Positions 18,118 to 25,593 of a stretch of DNA of 64,000 nt are shown piece after piece. Position 1 is the first letter of the stretch. Each line of letters opens with the position of its first letter. The notes beneath the pieces were generated by a model. That model did no database searches. It was given only the letters and a program-made list of their open reading frames with translations, and was not told the origin of the DNA. The translations under genes and the position numbers were made by a program. This stretch comes from Ramlibacter cellulosilyticus (GTDB lineage: Bacteria > Pseudomonadota > Gammaproteobacteria > Burkholderiales > Burkholderiaceae_C): the NCBI RefSeq assembly GCF_014297465.1, contig NZ_JACORT010000010.1, positions 124,001 to 188,000 on the forward strand, read 5' to 3'.

Positions 18118-19077
18118 ATGTTCAAGAGCGCGTGTTTCTTCCGCATTGCGGACCATTTCGAACTGCCCGACCTCGCCGCGCTGGAGCGCGTGCTGCAGAA
18201 GGGCCGCTTCGTCCCGTGCGGCCCGACCCAGCCCGAATCCAGCGGCTGGGTGCCGCCCCGCAACAAGAGCAAGGTGCTGGCCGAATCCATAGCCGGGCAC
18301 CTGGTGCTGAAGCTCTGCACCGAGAAGCGCGCCGTGCCGTCGTCCGCCATCAAGGCGGCGGTGGAGGAACGCGTGGAGCGCTACAAGCAGGAGACCGGCA
18401 ACGAGCGCGTGCCGTCCAAGGTGAAGAAGGAATTCAAGGAGGAGGTCCTGCTGGACCTGCTGCCGCGCGCCTTCAGCAAGAAGGCCAACACCCTGCTCTG
18501 GCTGGACCCGAAGTCGCGCATGCTGGTGGTCGACGCCGGCAGCCTCGCGGCCGCCGACCGCGTCGTGTCCTCGCTGCTCGCCGCGCTGCTGGAAGTGCCC
18601 GGCGGCGGCCCTGCGCTGGACCTGCAGATCGTGCACACGCAGAGCTCGCCGGCCGCGTCGATGTCGCACTGGCTCAGCACCCGCGAGGCCCCGTGGCACT
18701 TCACGGTGGACCGCGACTGCGAGCTCAAGGCCGCCGACGAACAGAAGTCCTCGGTGCGCTACGCGCGCCACACGCTGGACATCGACGAAGTCGCCCAGCA
18801 CATCGCCGCCGGCAAGGTGCCCACGCAGCTCGCGCTGACCTGGAACGAGCGCGTCTCCTTCATGCTGACCGAAGCCGGCCAGCTGCGCCGCCTGAAGATG
18901 CTGGACGTGGTGCTGAAGGAAGCCGAGGACGCGAAGGGCAAGGACGACGACAATTTCGACGCGAACGTCGCCATCCTCACCGGCGAGCTGTCCCAGCTGA
19001 TTCCGGACTTGCTGGAAGCGCTGGGCGGGGAGGCGGAGGCGCCGGCCGTGGAGCAGGCGGAGAAGCTGGCGGCGTGA
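18118..19077 (+). CDS. rdgC: Recombination-associated protein RdgC
   Basis: A 319-residue nucleoid-associated protein that forms a ring around double-stranded DNA and limits RecA activity. The family N-terminus MFKSACFFRIADHF is present. So are the conserved PCGPTQPESSGWVPP block near 35-50 and the C-terminal region LTWNERVSFMLTEAGQLRRLK. Length and motifs match proteobacterial RdgC throughout. The ATG at 18118 is the only start that gives the canonical N-terminus. It lacks an obvious strong ribosome binding site. Confidence 0.95.
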   Translation: MFKSACFFRIADHFELPDLAALERVLQKGRFVPCGPTQPESSGWVPPRNKSKVLAESIAGHLVLKLCTEKRAVPSSAIKAAVEERVERYKQETGNERVPSKVKKEFKEEVLLDLLPRAFSKKANTLLWLDPKSRMLVVDAGSLAAADRVVSSLLAALLEVPGGGPALDLQIVHTQSSPAASMSHWLSTREAPWHFTVDRDCELKAADEQKSSVRYARHTLDIDEVAQHIAAGKVPTQLALTWNERVSFMLTEAGQLRRLKMLDVVLKEAEDAKGKDDDNFDANVAILTGELSQLIPDLLEALGGEAEAPAVEQAEKLAA

Positions 19078-19092
19078 CGCCGCCGCCGCGTC

Positions 19093-19935
19093 CTAGCCCT
19101 GTCGCCTGGTGGCGGGCCGGTTCACGAAGCTGCCGTCGCCGAAGTAGCCATAGCGGTCGTCGGTGAAGGGCCGCAGGCCCTGCGCCATGGAGCGGTCGGT
19201 CACCAGCGTGAGCGCATGGGCGCGCGTGCTGCTGCGGTGCAGTGCGGCGATGTCGATGGCAGCGCGCTTGTCCGACCCGAGCCAGCCGCGATCGAAGTCC
19301 ACGACGACGTACTGCACCTGCTGGCGGCCGGGCGCGAACACGACGTCTTCGACGGTACCGATCTGCTCGCCCGTCGTGGAGGACAGGATGGGGCTGCGCA
19401 TCAGGACGGAGGCGCGCACGAGTTCCTCCGGCGCGCGATCGCCGAGGCCCCACTCGCTGTCCAGCCGGGCGATCCGCGCACGATCGCTGAAATAGTCCTT
19501 GCTCCAGCCAGCGCCCTCGATGCCCGAGCGCTCGAGTCGTTCGCGCGGGATGTCGACGACAACGTGGTGGTCGAGCATGCGCAGCCGGTCCGCCGGGATC
19601 GCGAACACGCGCTCGAACTGCAGGAACCCGGGGTCGAAACGCAGCACCGCGTACCGGGCCGCCCCGCTCGCGAGGTTCACGACGACGTCTTCGATCTGCC
19701 CGATGTCCTGCCCCATCGGGTTTCGCACGCTGCTGCCGATGACGCGGCTGGCGCGCAGCCCTTGATGCCGGGCCCACGTGCTGGGGCGGGCGTCGGCCGG
19801 CGTGCGTGTCGCGACCTGGCTGTCCGTGCGCGCAGCGGCCTGCGCGTGGACAGGACTGTGCAGCGATGCCGCGAGGGCGACGGAAAACACCGGAAGCGCG
19901 ACAAGGCGGCCCAGGTTCGTTCTGGTTGCAGGCAT
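19093..19935 (-). CDS. Secreted protein with two PRC-barrel domains
   Basis: A 280-residue protein with a signal peptide (cleavage probably after SPVHAQA near 34) and two PRC-barrel-like modules. The first is around 64-130 (GSSVRNPMGQDIGQIEDVVV) and the second around 180-240 (SSTTGEQIGTVEDVVFAPG). The paired G-x-x-I-G-x-(I/V)-E-D-V-V motifs show an internal duplication. PRC-barrels bind proteins or RNA or act as assembly modules. Periplasmic versions are common in stress-related small-gene clusters of Burkholderiales, and their function is unknown. It converges on rdgC. Confidence 0.8.
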   Translation of the reverse strand: MPATRTNLGRLVALPVFSVALAASLHSPVHAQAAARTDSQVATRTPADARPSTWARHQGLRASRVIGSSVRNPMGQDIGQIEDVVVNLASGAARYAVLRFDPGFLQFERVFAIPADRLRMLDHHVVVDIPRERLERSGIEGAGWSKDYFSDRARIARLDSEWGLGDRAPEELVRASVLMRSPILSSTTGEQIGTVEDVVFAPGRQQVQYVVVDFDRGWLGSDKRAAIDIAALHRSSTRAHALTLVTDRSMAQGLRPFTDDRYGYFGDGSFVNRPATRRQG

Positions 19936-20297
19936 GGGAAACCTCCTGATCGATGTTCGGACAACCCAGGTTGGATCTGCTCGGGACGCCTCCCAGCCGG
20001 AAACGCCCGGAGCAGCATGTAGGGCCCGACGTACCGTAAGGCGCGCCGCGTACGGGGGACACCGGAGGGTCGGCTCCTCTCGCGGAGGCGCATGCCCGGG
20101 CGGCGGGTGGCCCCGTAAGGACGAACCCGTCCTCCACCCTGCCAGCGCGTCGTCGGCGCGATTTCGTGCCTATAGTGGGATCGCCACGCGGTACTTCCGT
20201 CGAGGCTTGCTCATCATTCACCCCGCCGCGGCGGGGTGCTTTCTTGGCGCGGCAGCCCGGTCCCCCGGACGCACCTGCCGCAGGCCAGAATGGATGC
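19936..20297. other. Intergenic region between divergent PRC-barrel and MASE1 kinase genes
   Basis: This 362-bp region carries no convincing ORF. It holds two TAAGGG-type motif copies (CCGTAAGG within 20031-20057, where it forms an inverted repeat with CGTACGG, and CCCCGTAAGGACGAACCC at 20111-20128). It also holds a TATAGT box at about 20171 and a strong hairpin at 20219-20238. It must contain the promoters of both flanking genes. Confidence 0.6.
20219..20245 (+). terminator. Terminator-like hairpin in the leader of the MASE1 kinase gene
   Basis: A perfect 20-nt palindrome, CACCCCGCCGCGGCGGGGTG, is followed by CTTTCTT on the + strand, the form of an intrinsic terminator. It lies about 50 bp after a TATAGT box and about 55 bp before the kinase start. 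It could attenuate kinase transcription or end a short RNA of about 50-60 nt. Confidence 0.5.
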
Positions 20298-21929
20298 ATG
20301 TCGGGTGTTCCATTCCATTCCCCGGAGCCCGCATCCGAGCACGGCCTCCCCCCGCTGCGCACGGCGATGCTCTTCTTCGCGCTCTACATGGCGTTTGCGT
20401 GGATCAGCTTCGTCCATCCGATGCGCGGACTCAACATCACGCCGTGGAACCCCCAGGCGGCACTGGCCGTCGCCCTGCTGTTCGTGAAGGCCGGCGCCTG
20501 GCCGGTGGTCTGGATGGCCGGGGCGTGCGCGGAAGCGATCATCGGCACGGAGCGCCTGCCGCCCGCGGCCGTGATCGTGTCCACGGCCGCCATGACCGCG
20601 GGCTCCGCGACCATCGCGGCGGGCCTGCGCCGCTGGCTGGGGAGTGACTTCCCCGTCATCGCACGGCAGTCGGCGCTCGTCTTCCTGGCGCTCGCAGCCG
20701 GGGGCGCGCTCCTCGCGGCCTTCCTGCGCGCCGGCGCGCTGTGGGCCGTGGGCGTGGTTCCTTTCGAGCGGATTCCCGCCGTCGTCCACCGGGCGGCGAT
20801 CGGCGACGGGGTGGGGCTGGTCGTGACGCTGCCCGTGCTGCTGGCGCTGGCCAGCGCGAAGCTGCGCTCGCTCACGCATTCCATGCTCCGGACGCCGGAG
20901 TGCTGGGTGATCGCCTCGGTCACCGTCGCGGCGGTCGTGTCCGTCTTCCACCAGGCACCCCAGGACCAGTTCAAGTACTTCTACGTGCTGTTCGTGCCGG
21001 TGGTGTGGGCGTCGACGCGTTTCGGCGCCATCGGTGCCATCTGGGCGGCTGCGCTCGTGCAGGCGCTGCTGATCGCCGCGCTGCAGTTCGGCCACTACCT
21101 GCCCCTCACCGTGTTCGAGTTCCAGCTTCTCGTCGCGGCCTTCACCTGCACGGGCGTGCTCCTGGGCGCGATCGTCGACGAGAAGCAGGCCGCCGAGGAG
21201 GCGCTGCGCAAGTCCCTGCGCCTCGCCGCCGCAGGCGACATGGCCGCGGCGCTCGCGCACGAGCTGAACCAGCCCCTCACGGCGATGGGTACGTATGCCA
21301 GGGCGTCGCAGGTGCTGGCGCGGCGTCTCGGGCCCCACGACGAGACCGCGCGGGGAATGCTCGAGATCGCCGACAAGCTCGCGCTCGAGGCGGCGCGCGC
21401 GGGCGACATGGTCAACCGCCTGCGACGCTTCTTCCGGGAACGTGCGACCGATCTGCAAGTCACACCGCTCACGGACCTGCTTCGCGAAGCGATGCGTTCG
21501 CAATCGGCGCGCGCCCGCGCGCTGCGCGTGCAACTGTCCGGGACCGAGGGCGACCCGCTCCCGAGCGTCCTGGTGGATCCCGTGCAGATCTCGGTCGTCC
21601 TGCGCAACCTCCTCGCCAACGCGATCGAAGCCGCCTCGGATCCGCGACGCCCGCCGGATGCGCCGCGCTGGGTGCGGCTGCAGGCGCACCGGCAGGGGAC
21701 CGAAGTCGTCGTGACGCTCCTGGACAGCGGCGAGGGCCTCACGCCCGAGCAGGCGCGCGACATCTTCGACGCTCCGGCTTCGTCCAAGCCGGGCGGCATG
21801 GGCATCGGCCTGGCAATCAGCCGCGCCATCGTGGAAGCGCATGCCGGCCGGCTCTGGGCCGAACCGGGCGCGGGCGGCCGTTTCCATTTCACCATTCCGT
21901 TCGACACGGGAGCAGTGCATGACGAATGA
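20298..21929 (+). CDS. MASE1-domain sensor histidine kinase
   Basis: A 543-residue integral-membrane kinase. Residues about 20-300 form eight hydrophobic helices of the MASE1 type, with the conserved NPQAALAVALLFV segment in the first helices. No periplasmic sensor or PAS domain is present. The HisKA-like box AALAHELNQPLTAMGTYA (His near 321) is of the FixL/NtrB type. The HATPase has NLLANAIEAA, DSGEGL and GMGIGLAISR. The ATG at 20298 gives an N-terminus just before helix 1. It overlaps the following regulator gene by 11 bp, so the two form one operon. Confidence 0.88.
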   Translation: MSGVPFHSPEPASEHGLPPLRTAMLFFALYMAFAWISFVHPMRGLNITPWNPQAALAVALLFVKAGAWPVVWMAGACAEAIIGTERLPPAAVIVSTAAMTAGSATIAAGLRRWLGSDFPVIARQSALVFLALAAGGALLAAFLRAGALWAVGVVPFERIPAVVHRAAIGDGVGLVVTLPVLLALASAKLRSLTHSMLRTPECWVIASVTVAAVVSVFHQAPQDQFKYFYVLFVPVVWASTRFGAIGAIWAAALVQALLIAALQFGHYLPLTVFEFQLLVAAFTCTGVLLGAIVDEKQAAEEALRKSLRLAAAGDMAAALAHELNQPLTAMGTYARASQVLARRLGPHDETARGMLEIADKLALEAARAGDMVNRLRRFFRERATDLQVTPLTDLLREAMRSQSARARALRVQLSGTEGDPLPSVLVDPVQISVVLRNLLANAIEAASDPRRPPDAPRWVRLQAHRQGTEVVVTLLDSGEGLTPEQARDIFDAPASSKPGGMGIGLAISRAIVEAHAGRLWAEPGAGGRFHFTIPFDTGAVHDE

Positions 21930-22542
21930 CGCGCATCGGCAGACGGTCTTCATCGTCGATGACGACCCCTCCATCCGCGATGCCCTGGCGCTGCTGTTCA
22001 GCCTCCACGGGCATGCCACGGCCCTGTTCGCATGTGCCGAGGACTTCCTGCACGCGATCGAACCGGCCTGGCGCGGCGTCGTCGTCGCCGACATCCGCAT
22101 GGGGGGCATGTCGGGGCTCGAGATGCAGGAAGTGCTGGCGAAACACCCCTCCCAGTTGCCGGTGATCGTGATCACCGCGCACGCGGACATCGCGGCCGCG
22201 CGCCATGCCTTCCGCTTCCACGCGGTGGACTTCCTGGAGAAGCCGTTCGACCACGACCAGCTGCTCGCTTCGGTGGAGCGCGCCATGCGCGGGCTGCCCT
22301 CGGCCGCGGAGGCCATCGGCACGCGGCCCGCCGCCCACGCGCTCTCCGGCCGCGAGCGGGAAGTGATGGCGCTGGTGGTGGACGGCATGGACAACCGCAG
22401 CATCGGGGCGAAACTGGGCATCAGCCCGCGCACGGTGGAAGTCCACAAGTCGCGCCTCATGGCGAAGCTCGGTGCACGCAACCTCGCCGAGCTGATCCGC
22501 ATCGCGCACGCCCACGAGGCCCCGCGCGCAGGCACCTGGTGA
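21919..22542 (+). CDS. FixJ-like LuxR-family response regulator
   Basis: A 207-residue regulator, the partner of the preceding MASE1 kinase. The receiver has the acidic pair in FIVDDDPS, phosphoacceptor Asp in VVVADIRMGGMSG (near 58) and Lys in FLEKPFD (near 107). The C-terminal LuxR helix-turn-helix is around 145-200 (LSGREREVMALVVDGMDNRS, then the recognition segment RTVEVHKSRLMAKLGA). This architecture matches FixJ/TodT regulators. The start overlaps the kinase end. Target genes are unknown. Confidence 0.9.
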   Translation: MTNDAHRQTVFIVDDDPSIRDALALLFSLHGHATALFACAEDFLHAIEPAWRGVVVADIRMGGMSGLEMQEVLAKHPSQLPVIVITAHADIAAARHAFRFHAVDFLEKPFDHDQLLASVERAMRGLPSAAEAIGTRPAAHALSGREREVMALVVDGMDNRSIGAKLGISPRTVEVHKSRLMAKLGARNLAELIRIAHAHEAPRAGTW

Positions 22543-22556
22543 AACCGCGGCGTCCC

Positions 22557-23112
22557 TCCTGCTGCGTTCGGAACGTGCGCGGGATTCCGCTACGCACCGC
22601 GCTCCGCGGAGCCCGCGCCAAGCCTCGCCGCAGGCGGCCTTCACCAGGGACTGCCGCTTGCCCGCGGAGAGTTCCTGCAGGACGTCCGGGGCGATACCCT
22701 TGTGCGTGAGATCGCTTTCGCTCCCGAGCGCGTCTCCCATGGCACGGGGCTGTCCGAAGTACGTCACCGCCTGGGGCAGGAGATCGCCCGCGGCACAGTC
22801 GAACCAGAGCCACGCGCGGTAGGAGCGGTAGGCGAAGCCGTCCCGGTGCCGCAGCGCGTGGGGGCGGCTCACCCGCATGGCGACCACGAGACCCGCCTCG
22901 GTGTCGTGCAGGCTGTCGACGTCGATCTCCACCACCGCCTGGTCCTCGGGTCCGTCCACGCGCAGCCACTCGGCCGGCCAGCACGCGGAGGAAGCCGCCA
23001 GCAGGACGGCGCCGGCTGCGATGGAGACGAGGTTGATGGTTGCCGCACTTCCGCACCCACTGTGGGCCGCGTGCCGCGCGGGCGGCGTCAGCCCGGCGCG
23101 CGCCACAGGCAC
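22557..23112 (-). pseudogene. Surface-adhesin-E-like secreted protein gene without a usable stop
   Basis: The minus strand encodes a signal-peptide-like segment (INLVSIAAGAVLLAASSAC) followed by a coherent domain: VDGPEDQAVVEIDVDSLHDT, SYRAWLWFDCAAGDLLPQAV, and a C-terminal SLVKAACG. This resembles the small surface-adhesin protein E family. The expected end is near 22600. However, the frame has no stop and runs on to 21889, antisense through the response regulator. The only in-frame start before the domain is a GTG at 23112. I judge the gene eroded at its 3' end, or frameshifted. The left boundary given is approximate. Confidence 0.4.
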
Positions 23113-23206
23113 CGCTTCCTGCCTCCGGCCGGCATGCGGCCGATCCTACATGCCGCCCCACGCGCACGACGCGCCCCCCGGGTTCGCACGTAAGGGCCGT
23201 GGCCGG

Positions 23207-23229
23207 ATTGGATTTGAGCCAATGCATAT
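23207..23229. promoter_or_regulatory. ATTTG-NN-CAAT palindrome-like site (one of three)
   Basis: A segment beginning ATTGGATTTGAGCCAATG lies 61-83 bp before the start at 23290. It matches 28059-28081 (ATTGGATTTGGGCAAATG) at most positions and resembles TTTTGCACAAAT at 26860-26871. Each is an imperfect palindrome of the form ATTTG-NN-CAAAT located near the start of a small envelope-protein gene. It could be a shared operator; this is inferred from similarity only. Confidence 0.35.
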
Positions 23230-23289
23230 ACTGGCCTTGCCGGCCGCGGACCGCCTCGTGGCGTGCCTGCGGGCCGCCGGAGAACTGCC

Positions 23290-23796
23290 ATGGACATCCT
23301 GCCATCGGAGGCGACCAGCGCGCCCGCGCATGCAGTGAGCCAGCCCGTGGCCGGCGTCGTCGCCGGCCTGGTCGGCGGGGCCGCCTACCTGGTGGCCCAG
23401 GTGTCCTTCACCGGACTGGCGGGATCCGGCGGCGCGGCGCCGCTGCAAAGGATCGCCGCGATGCTGATGGGGCCGGACACCGCACCGCCGCCGACCGGCC
23501 TGAACTTCACGGTGTTCGGCATGGCGATGATCGTCCACTTCAGCCTGGCCATGGCCTACGGACGCCTGATCGGCGCGCTCGTCTGGCGGCGCCGGCACGG
23601 CGCGGCCACCCTGGTCGGCGCCGCGATCGGGCTGGCGCTGTTCGCGCTCAACTTCGGCTGGATCGCGCCGCTCGCCTTTCCCTGGTTCTCCGAATCGCTC
23701 GTGCCCGTCACCATCGCCAACCATCTCCTCTTCGGTGCCTTGACGGCCGCGGTGTGCGTGGCGCTGCGCGACCGCGGCGCCCCGCGAAGGTCGTGA
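23290..23796 (+). CDS. Small integral membrane protein, four predicted helices
   Basis: A 168-residue inner-membrane protein of unknown function. Hydrophobic helices lie near 15-40 (VAGVVAGLVGGAAYLVAQV), 75-100, 108-130 and 138-160. A polar loop with GPDTAPPPTGLNF lies between helices 1 and 2. Similar proteins occur in Burkholderiales, where some are named as transporters without support. The ATG at 23290 is preferred over 23263, which only adds a basic stretch. A TAAGGG motif and an ATTTG-type palindrome lie 60-110 bp upstream. Confidence 0.7.
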   Translation: MDILPSEATSAPAHAVSQPVAGVVAGLVGGAAYLVAQVSFTGLAGSGGAAPLQRIAAMLMGPDTAPPPTGLNFTVFGMAMIVHFSLAMAYGRLIGALVWRRRHGAATLVGAAIGLALFALNFGWIAPLAFPWFSESLVPVTIANHLLFGALTAAVCVALRDRGAPRRS

Positions 23797-24247
23797 ACGC
23801 GCCGTAAGGGCGAACCCTCGACGGACGCAGGCGCTGCGCGATGGCGCCGGTGCGGTGCCAAACTGGTGGTGCCCGCTCGCCTGCCCGTGGTTCCAACCAG
23901 GGCCGGAGCCGGCCGGGGCGATCGGGACGAGGACGTGGCAGCTCGCGACGATCGCTCACGGCACGAGAGCCGTCCTGCCTGTCGCTCCGGCCGGGCAGCG
24001 CGAGCAGGCTCCACCCCCTCGCCGCTTCCCCGATCGTTGGCGAAAGGAGATCTCGCATGCCATGCAGTGCGAAGGAACCCACTTGGCCACACGCGCTTGC
24101 CTCGTCGCGGGTCGGCCCTTAAGGGCGGCGTGGAAGGCCCTCGCCCGGCGTCGGACGATGCTGCGGTCGGCTGTCGACATCGGCGCATCGCGCGCGTTGG
24201 AACGCGCCAGCACACTCGAAGCAACCGACGAAAAGAAGGAGCGGCCG
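23797..24247. other. 451-bp intergenic region with two TAAGGG motifs
   Basis: No ORF here has a ribosome binding site or a recognisable product. The region starts with CCGTAAGGGCGAACCC (23802-23817), right after the membrane-protein stop. Near its right end it contains the perfect 12-bp palindrome GCCCTTAAGGGC (24115-24126). The minus-strand surroundings of the latter share a 19-bp identity with the site at 28363-28383. It presumably holds the promoter of the gene at 24248. Confidence 0.6.
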
Positions 24248-24454
24248 ATGAATGCATTCGAAGGCAGGCACTACGTACTGTGTTTCCGGTCCCTGTTCGA
24301 CAGCGGACGGGGGTACGCCTTCCCCTGCGACGGAAGGGGCACCGTGGACCTGGACGGCTTGACCGAGCAGGCCCGCAACAACTATCTCTATGCGCGGGCC
24401 ATGGTGGGGCGCGAACTCTCCACGCCGGCCGTCGAGCGCCTGCAGGACGATTGA
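24248..24454 (+). CDS. Small hypothetical protein, 68 aa
   Basis: A small soluble protein of unknown function. It contains a patterned segment (FEGRHYVLCFRSLFDSGRG, then PCDGRGTVDLDGL) ending in an amphipathic helix (QARNNYLYARAMVGRE). I have seen similar short proteins in Burkholderiales without assigned function. The ATG at 24248 is supported by an AAGGAG site 8 bases upstream; the in-frame extension to 23855 is not credible. The next gene follows after 10 bp. Confidence 0.72.
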   Translation: MNAFEGRHYVLCFRSLFDSGRGYAFPCDGRGTVDLDGLTEQARNNYLYARAMVGRELSTPAVERLQDD

Positions 24455-24464
24455 GGAGCGCGCG

Positions 24465-24644
24465 ATGTTCGGCATCCCGATGTACGTCTGGTTCTTCCTG
24501 TTCGCTGCGATCGCCGCGGTGGCGGCCCGCGTCCTCGCGGGTCCGGTGGGAGACGACGCCGGCTCCTTTCCCGGCTGGATCCTCTACGCGGTCGCGGCCG
24601 GCTGCGTCGTGATCGCCCTGGCCCTCATCGCCCTGGGGCACTAG
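24465..24644 (+). CDS. Small membrane protein, 59 aa
   Basis: Two hydrophobic helices (YVWFFLFAAIAAVAARVLAG and ILYAVAAGCVVIALALIALG) are joined by a short acidic loop (PVGDDAGSF). This predicts a two-helix inner-membrane peptide of unknown function. A GAGGAGCG site precedes the ATG at 24465. It belongs to a three-gene run of tiny genes (24248, 24465, 24653) with 8-10 bp gaps, probably one operon. Confidence 0.7.
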   Translation: MFGIPMYVWFFLFAAIAAVAARVLAGPVGDDAGSFPGWILYAVAAGCVVIALALIALGH

Positions 24645-24652
24645 GGGGCGCG

Positions 24653-24979
24653 ATGGACCTGCGCAGGACCGCTCTCTGCCTCGCCGCCTCGCTGCTGCCC
24701 CTGGCGCACGCCCAGCGCGGGCCGGCCGCGCCGGACGATGCGCCCGTGTCGGCCGTGCTCGGCCCGCGGGCGCCCGACGGTGCCATGGGCGGCCTCATTC
24801 CGTCCGCGGATCCGGCGTGGCGCCCCGGCATGCCGGTGGATGCGCGGGAGGTGACGGGCAAGCTGCAGCCGCCGCCTGTCCTCGTGTCGCCGGTCCTCGG
24901 CCCCGTGGACGAGGACGGCGTCACCGGCGGCACCTTCCCCACCGCCATGCGGGCCCGGCAGCAACAGCAAGGACACTAG
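24653..24979 (+). CDS. Small secreted protein, 108 aa
   Basis: A signal peptide (MDLRRTALCLAASLLPLAHA) is followed by an extended, Pro/Gly-rich chain. The chain contains a repeated VLGP motif: AVLGPRAPDGAMGGLIPSA and PVLGPVDEDGVTGGTFPTA. This is an internal duplication of about 20 residues, with PVLVS preceding the second copy. No domain recognised; a periplasmic location is predicted. It is the third gene of the small operon and starts 8 bp after the membrane peptide. Confidence 0.65.
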   Translation: MDLRRTALCLAASLLPLAHAQRGPAAPDDAPVSAVLGPRAPDGAMGGLIPSADPAWRPGMPVDAREVTGKLQPPPVLVSPVLGPVDEDGVTGGTFPTAMRARQQQQGH

Positions 24980-25008
24980 CCTAGGGCGTCTTGCCCGACG
25001 CCCGTGGC

Positions 25009-25575
25009 CTAGGAAGGATCCGCGAAGTTGCGCCGGCGCAGTTCGAACTGCGCCTGCAGGGCTTCTGCGGCCGCGAGGTGGCGCCGCAACGTGGGCAGCG
25101 TTTCCTCCGCGAAGCGCGACAGCCTGCGGTCCTGGCGCGATCGGGCCTGTCGCTCGTACGCGGCGATCGCCGCGCGCTCCTGGGCGACGCGGTCCTCGAC
25201 GAACGCGCGGTCGAAGGCGACGCCACGCAAGCGGCCATAGGCCAGCCCCACCGGTGCCTCCCGCGCACCGAGCCGCCTCAGCCGCTGCGCGAGCTGCGTG
25301 TGGTCTCGCAGGACACGTTCGGCGAACTGGCGCACGCGCACGTCGTGCGAGCGATCGAGCGCCAGGTGCGCGGCGCGCGCCGCCACGGTACTGTGCCGCA
25401 TCGCGTCGGCGGCAAAGGAAGCGTCGCGTTGCCAGCGGCTCGCATCGGCGGACGCGGCGAGCTCGTGCGGTGCGGCGACTGCCGGTGCCACGGAGGCGGT
25501 CGCCAGCAGGAGCGCGGTGACGAGCGCCGGAAGGGACAGGCGCACGAGGCGCCGCACGTCGAATGCATGGGGCAT
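25009..25575 (-). CDS. DUF4142 family periplasmic protein
   Basis: A 188-residue protein with a signal peptide (cleavage near ALA/VAAPH at 34-36) and a helical DUF4142 domain, the ferritin-like four-helix family found in periplasmic stress proteins. Supporting segments are SFAADAMRHSTVAARAAHLA, VRQFAERVLRDHTQLAQRL and the C-terminal TLPTLRRHLAAAEALQAQFE. The gene is 18 bp downstream of a larger DUF4142-containing gene, its paralogue, and is probably co-transcribed with it. Function is unknown; metal or lipid binding has been suggested for the fold but nothing here proves it. Confidence 0.82.
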   Translation of the reverse strand: MPHAFDVRRLVRLSLPALVTALLLATASVAPAVAAPHELAASADASRWQRDASFAADAMRHSTVAARAAHLALDRSHDVRVRQFAERVLRDHTQLAQRLRRLGAREAPVGLAYGRLRGVAFDRAFVEDRVAQERAAIAAYERQARSRQDRRLSRFAEETLPTLRRHLAAAEALQAQFELRRRNFADPS

Positions 25576-25593
25576 GGTGGATCTCGGGGCCCG

